14,495 nucleotides of DNA from Fibrobacteraceae bacterium (GTDB lineage: Bacteria; Fibrobacterota; Fibrobacteria; Fibrobacterales; Fibrobacteraceae): contig JABUUT010000023.1 in the NCBI GenBank assembly GCA_021443045.1, positions 1 through 14,495 on the forward strand. Direction: 5' to 3'. Made by a program: the position numbers and the translations under genes. The notes below the pieces were generated by a model that worked only from the letters and a program-made list of their open reading frames with translations, ran no database searches and was not told the DNA's origin. Shown here piece after piece: positions 12,869 through 14,495 of this stretch. Positions within the stretch are counted from its first letter, which is position 1, and every line of letters begins with the position of its first letter.

Positions 12869-14398
12869 ATGGAACAGACTGCAGTTGAAACATGGATTTT
12901 TGCTCATGGAACTTTTTGGGCTTTGGTTCCTCCCGTAGTTGCCATTGTGCTTGCCCTTATTACAAAAGAGGTCTATTCTTCGCTGTTTTTAGGCGTGGTA
13001 ATGGGCGCTCTGTTCATTAGCCAGGGTAGTTTTCCCCAGTTTTTAGATAGCGTGTTTAAAAACGGCATGGTGAAGCAGGTGAGCGACCCATGGAATGTTG
13101 GGATTCTGTTTTTCCTTGTAATTTTAGGAACCATGGTGGCCCTAATGAATCGGGCTGGTGGTTCGGCCGCTTTTGGAAATTGGGCCCAGAAGCATATAAA
13201 AAGTAAAATTGGGGCTCAGATTGCCACCATTTGCCTAGGCATTTTGATTTTTGTTGATGACTACTTTAATTGCCTTACTGTGGGCAGTGTTATGCGCCCT
13301 GTTACAGATAAATTTAAAGTTAGCCATGAAAAACTGGCCTACCTTATTGACTCCACGGCGGCTCCTGTTTGCATTATTGCTCCCATTAGTTCTTGGGCGG
13401 CTGCGGTATCGGGTTTTGTGGAAGGTGAAGATGGGCTGACTTTGTTTGTAAAAGCCATTCCCTTTAATTTTTACGCCATTCTCACCCTTGTTGCCATGTT
13501 CACTTTGGTTTTGATGAATGTGGAATTTGGGCCTATGAAAAAGTTTAGCGAGCCCGAACATGTGCTAGACAACAAGATGAAGCATGTGCAAGAGCCCGAT
13601 GGCCGTGGTGGTGTGGTAGACTTGGTGCTTCCCATAGTGGTGCTAATTATTTTTTGCGTTATAGGGCTTATATATACAGGTGGTTTTTTTGCTTCGGGGG
13701 AGGCCCACAAAGGCTTTGTGGATGCCTTTGCTGGTAGCGACGCTTCGGTGGGCCTTGTGCTGGGTAGCTTTGGGGCCATGGTGTTTACGGTGCTCTGGTA
13801 CATTTGCCGGCGTATTCTAAGTTTTAACAAGTGTCTGGAATGTTTGCCTATGGGTTTTAAGGCCATGGTTCCGGCTATTATTATTCTGGTGCTGGCATGG
13901 AGCCTTAAGGGTACCACAGATACGTTGGGGGCTAAAGACTTTGTGGCTGGAATTGTTTCGGGCAGTGCGGCTACACTAATGAATCTAATGCCGGCCATTA
14001 TCTTTTTGATTGCTATTTTTCTCGCTTTTGCTACGGGAACCTCTTGGGGCACATTTGGCATTTTAATTCCTATTGTGGTGGCCGCCTTTGGAGCTATTGA
14101 TCCTGAATTGATGGTGATATCGATTTCGGCGTGTATGGCAGGGGCTGTTTGTGGAGACCATATTTCGCCTATTTCGGATACCACCATTATGGCCAGTGCT
14201 GGAGCCCAATGCAACCATGTGAACCACGTGAATACCCAGTTGCCTTACGCTTTGAGTGTGGCTGGGGTAAGTTTTGTATCCTTTGTTGTTGCCGGCTTTA
14301 CCCGAAGCGCCTTGGTGTCTCTGTTTTTAGGGGTGCTGCTCATTGTGGGGTCGCTGTTTGTACTGCGCCGCAAAATGTTAAAAGAAAAGGATTATTAA
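12869..14398 (+). CDS. NhaC-family Na+/H+ antiporter
   Basis: A 509-residue polytopic inner-membrane protein with about 11-13 hydrophobic segments, predicted to exchange sodium for protons. Family signatures are clear: FVDDYFNCLTVGSVMRPVTD at 128-147, STAAPVCIIAPISSW at 162-176, ATGTSWGTFGILIP at 388-401 and GDHISPISDTTI at 429-440, then CNHVNHVNTQLPYA. The conserved Asp, His, Ser and Thr residues line the ion path in this superfamily. Relatives include NhaC and the malate/lactate-type MleN, so another organic-ion substrate cannot be excluded. The same frame is open upstream to 11852, but that part is antisense to pgi and lacks membrane-protein character. Codon use is A/T-richer than pgi. Role is likely sodium and pH homeostasis, useful in a sodium-rich gut habitat (inference). 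Confidence 0.88.
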   Translation: MEQTAVETWIFAHGTFWALVPPVVAIVLALITKEVYSSLFLGVVMGALFISQGSFPQFLDSVFKNGMVKQVSDPWNVGILFFLVILGTMVALMNRAGGSAAFGNWAQKHIKSKIGAQIATICLGILIFVDDYFNCLTVGSVMRPVTDKFKVSHEKLAYLIDSTAAPVCIIAPISSWAAAVSGFVEGEDGLTLFVKAIPFNFYAILTLVAMFTLVLMNVEFGPMKKFSEPEHVLDNKMKHVQEPDGRGGVVDLVLPIVVLIIFCVIGLIYTGGFFASGEAHKGFVDAFAGSDASVGLVLGSFGAMVFTVLWYICRRILSFNKCLECLPMGFKAMVPAIIILVLAWSLKGTTDTLGAKDFVAGIVSGSAATLMNLMPAIIFLIAIFLAFATGTSWGTFGILIPIVVAAFGAIDPELMVISISACMAGAVCGDHISPISDTTIMASAGAQCNHVNHVNTQLPYALSVAGVSFVSFVVAGFTRSALVSLFLGVLLIVGSLFVLRRKMLKEKDY

Positions 14399-14417
14399 GT
14401 CCTCAGTTGTCAGCAGT

Positions 14418-14450
14418 GTCATCCTGAAGGGCACCTGCCGTGAAGGATCC
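14418..14450. repeat. Palindromic extragenic element
   Basis: GTCATCCTGAAGG and its counterpart GAAGGATCC enclose an imperfect hairpin: ATCCT (14421-14425) pairs with AGGAT (14444-14448), and GGCA (14430-14433) with TGCC (14436-14439), around a CC tip. It begins 20 bases after the antiporter stop. Its form recalls the TCATCCTG...AGGATCC extragenic repeats found in many genomes. Membership of a repeat family is inference. It has no following T-run and is not a convincing terminator. Confidence 0.5.
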
Positions 14451-14477
14451 AGAGAATGTCCATTTAGACGGTAGAAC

Positions 14478-14490
14478 GGACCTTTGGTCC
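14478..14490. repeat. Small hairpin GGACC-TTT-GGTCC
   Basis: Perfect 5-base arms (14478-14482 and 14486-14490) with a TTT loop close to the right edge of the window. It may be part of the same extragenic element as 14418-14450. The window ends five bases later, so its context cannot be judged. Confidence 0.4.
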
Positions 14491-14495
14491 TATAG

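Overview
The window most likely comes from a Fibrobacter species (phylum Fibrobacterota), close to the rumen and gut cellulose degraders. The main evidence is a large secreted protein with a clear fibro-slime domain (GDDDVW followed by a SERxxTGSNF signature). That domain is expanded in Fibrobacter, where such proteins are outer-membrane or surface proteins linked to cellulose adhesion. The moderate GC content, short gene gaps, AT-rich -10-like boxes (TATATT, TATAAT) very close to start codons, and a housekeeping set typical of a Gram-negative anaerobe agree with this. The genus is inferred from protein content only.

Layout from left to right. Bases 1-238 hold a GC-rich block at the window edge of unknown nature, an AT-rich inverted repeat and T-tract, and the leader of the first gene. 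Bases 239-4432 encode the 1397-residue fibro-slime protein. Its N-terminal third is an A-B-A-B duplication of two module types, and its C-terminus looks like a FlgD/T9SS-type sorting region. An acyl-ACP thioesterase (minus, 4469-5215) faces it. The thioesterase is divergent from aroA (EPSP synthase, 5266-6573), which overlaps by 14 bases a gene for a two-domain cell-wall enzyme (6560-8701). That enzyme joins a PBP4/DacB-type peptidase to a DUF1460 NlpC/P60-like amidase. Next come an unrecognised 147-residue protein (minus), a YhhN-family lysoplasmalogenase (plus, 9295-10014), and a secreted metallo-beta-lactamase-fold hydrolase (minus, 10032-10877). A terminator and repeat-rich spacer follows. 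Glucose-6-phosphate isomerase (pgi, minus, 11114-12775) is divergent from an NhaC-family Na+/H+ antiporter (plus, 12869-14398). The window ends in a short palindromic intergenic element.

The genes are mostly single transcription units in alternating orientation. The one apparent operon is aroA plus the cell-wall fusion gene. Themes are envelope biology (surface adhesion, peptidoglycan remodelling, fatty acid and ether-lipid turnover, sodium/proton exchange) plus central metabolism (shikimate pathway, glycolysis). I see no RNA genes, CRISPR array, insertion sequence or phage genes. The observations most worth checking are the DacB-DUF1460 fusion, several genes whose -10 boxes lie so close to the start codon that the mRNA should be leaderless, the module duplication in the fibro-slime protein, and a serine in EPSP synthase at the position of the classic glyphosate-tolerance Pro-to-Ser change.
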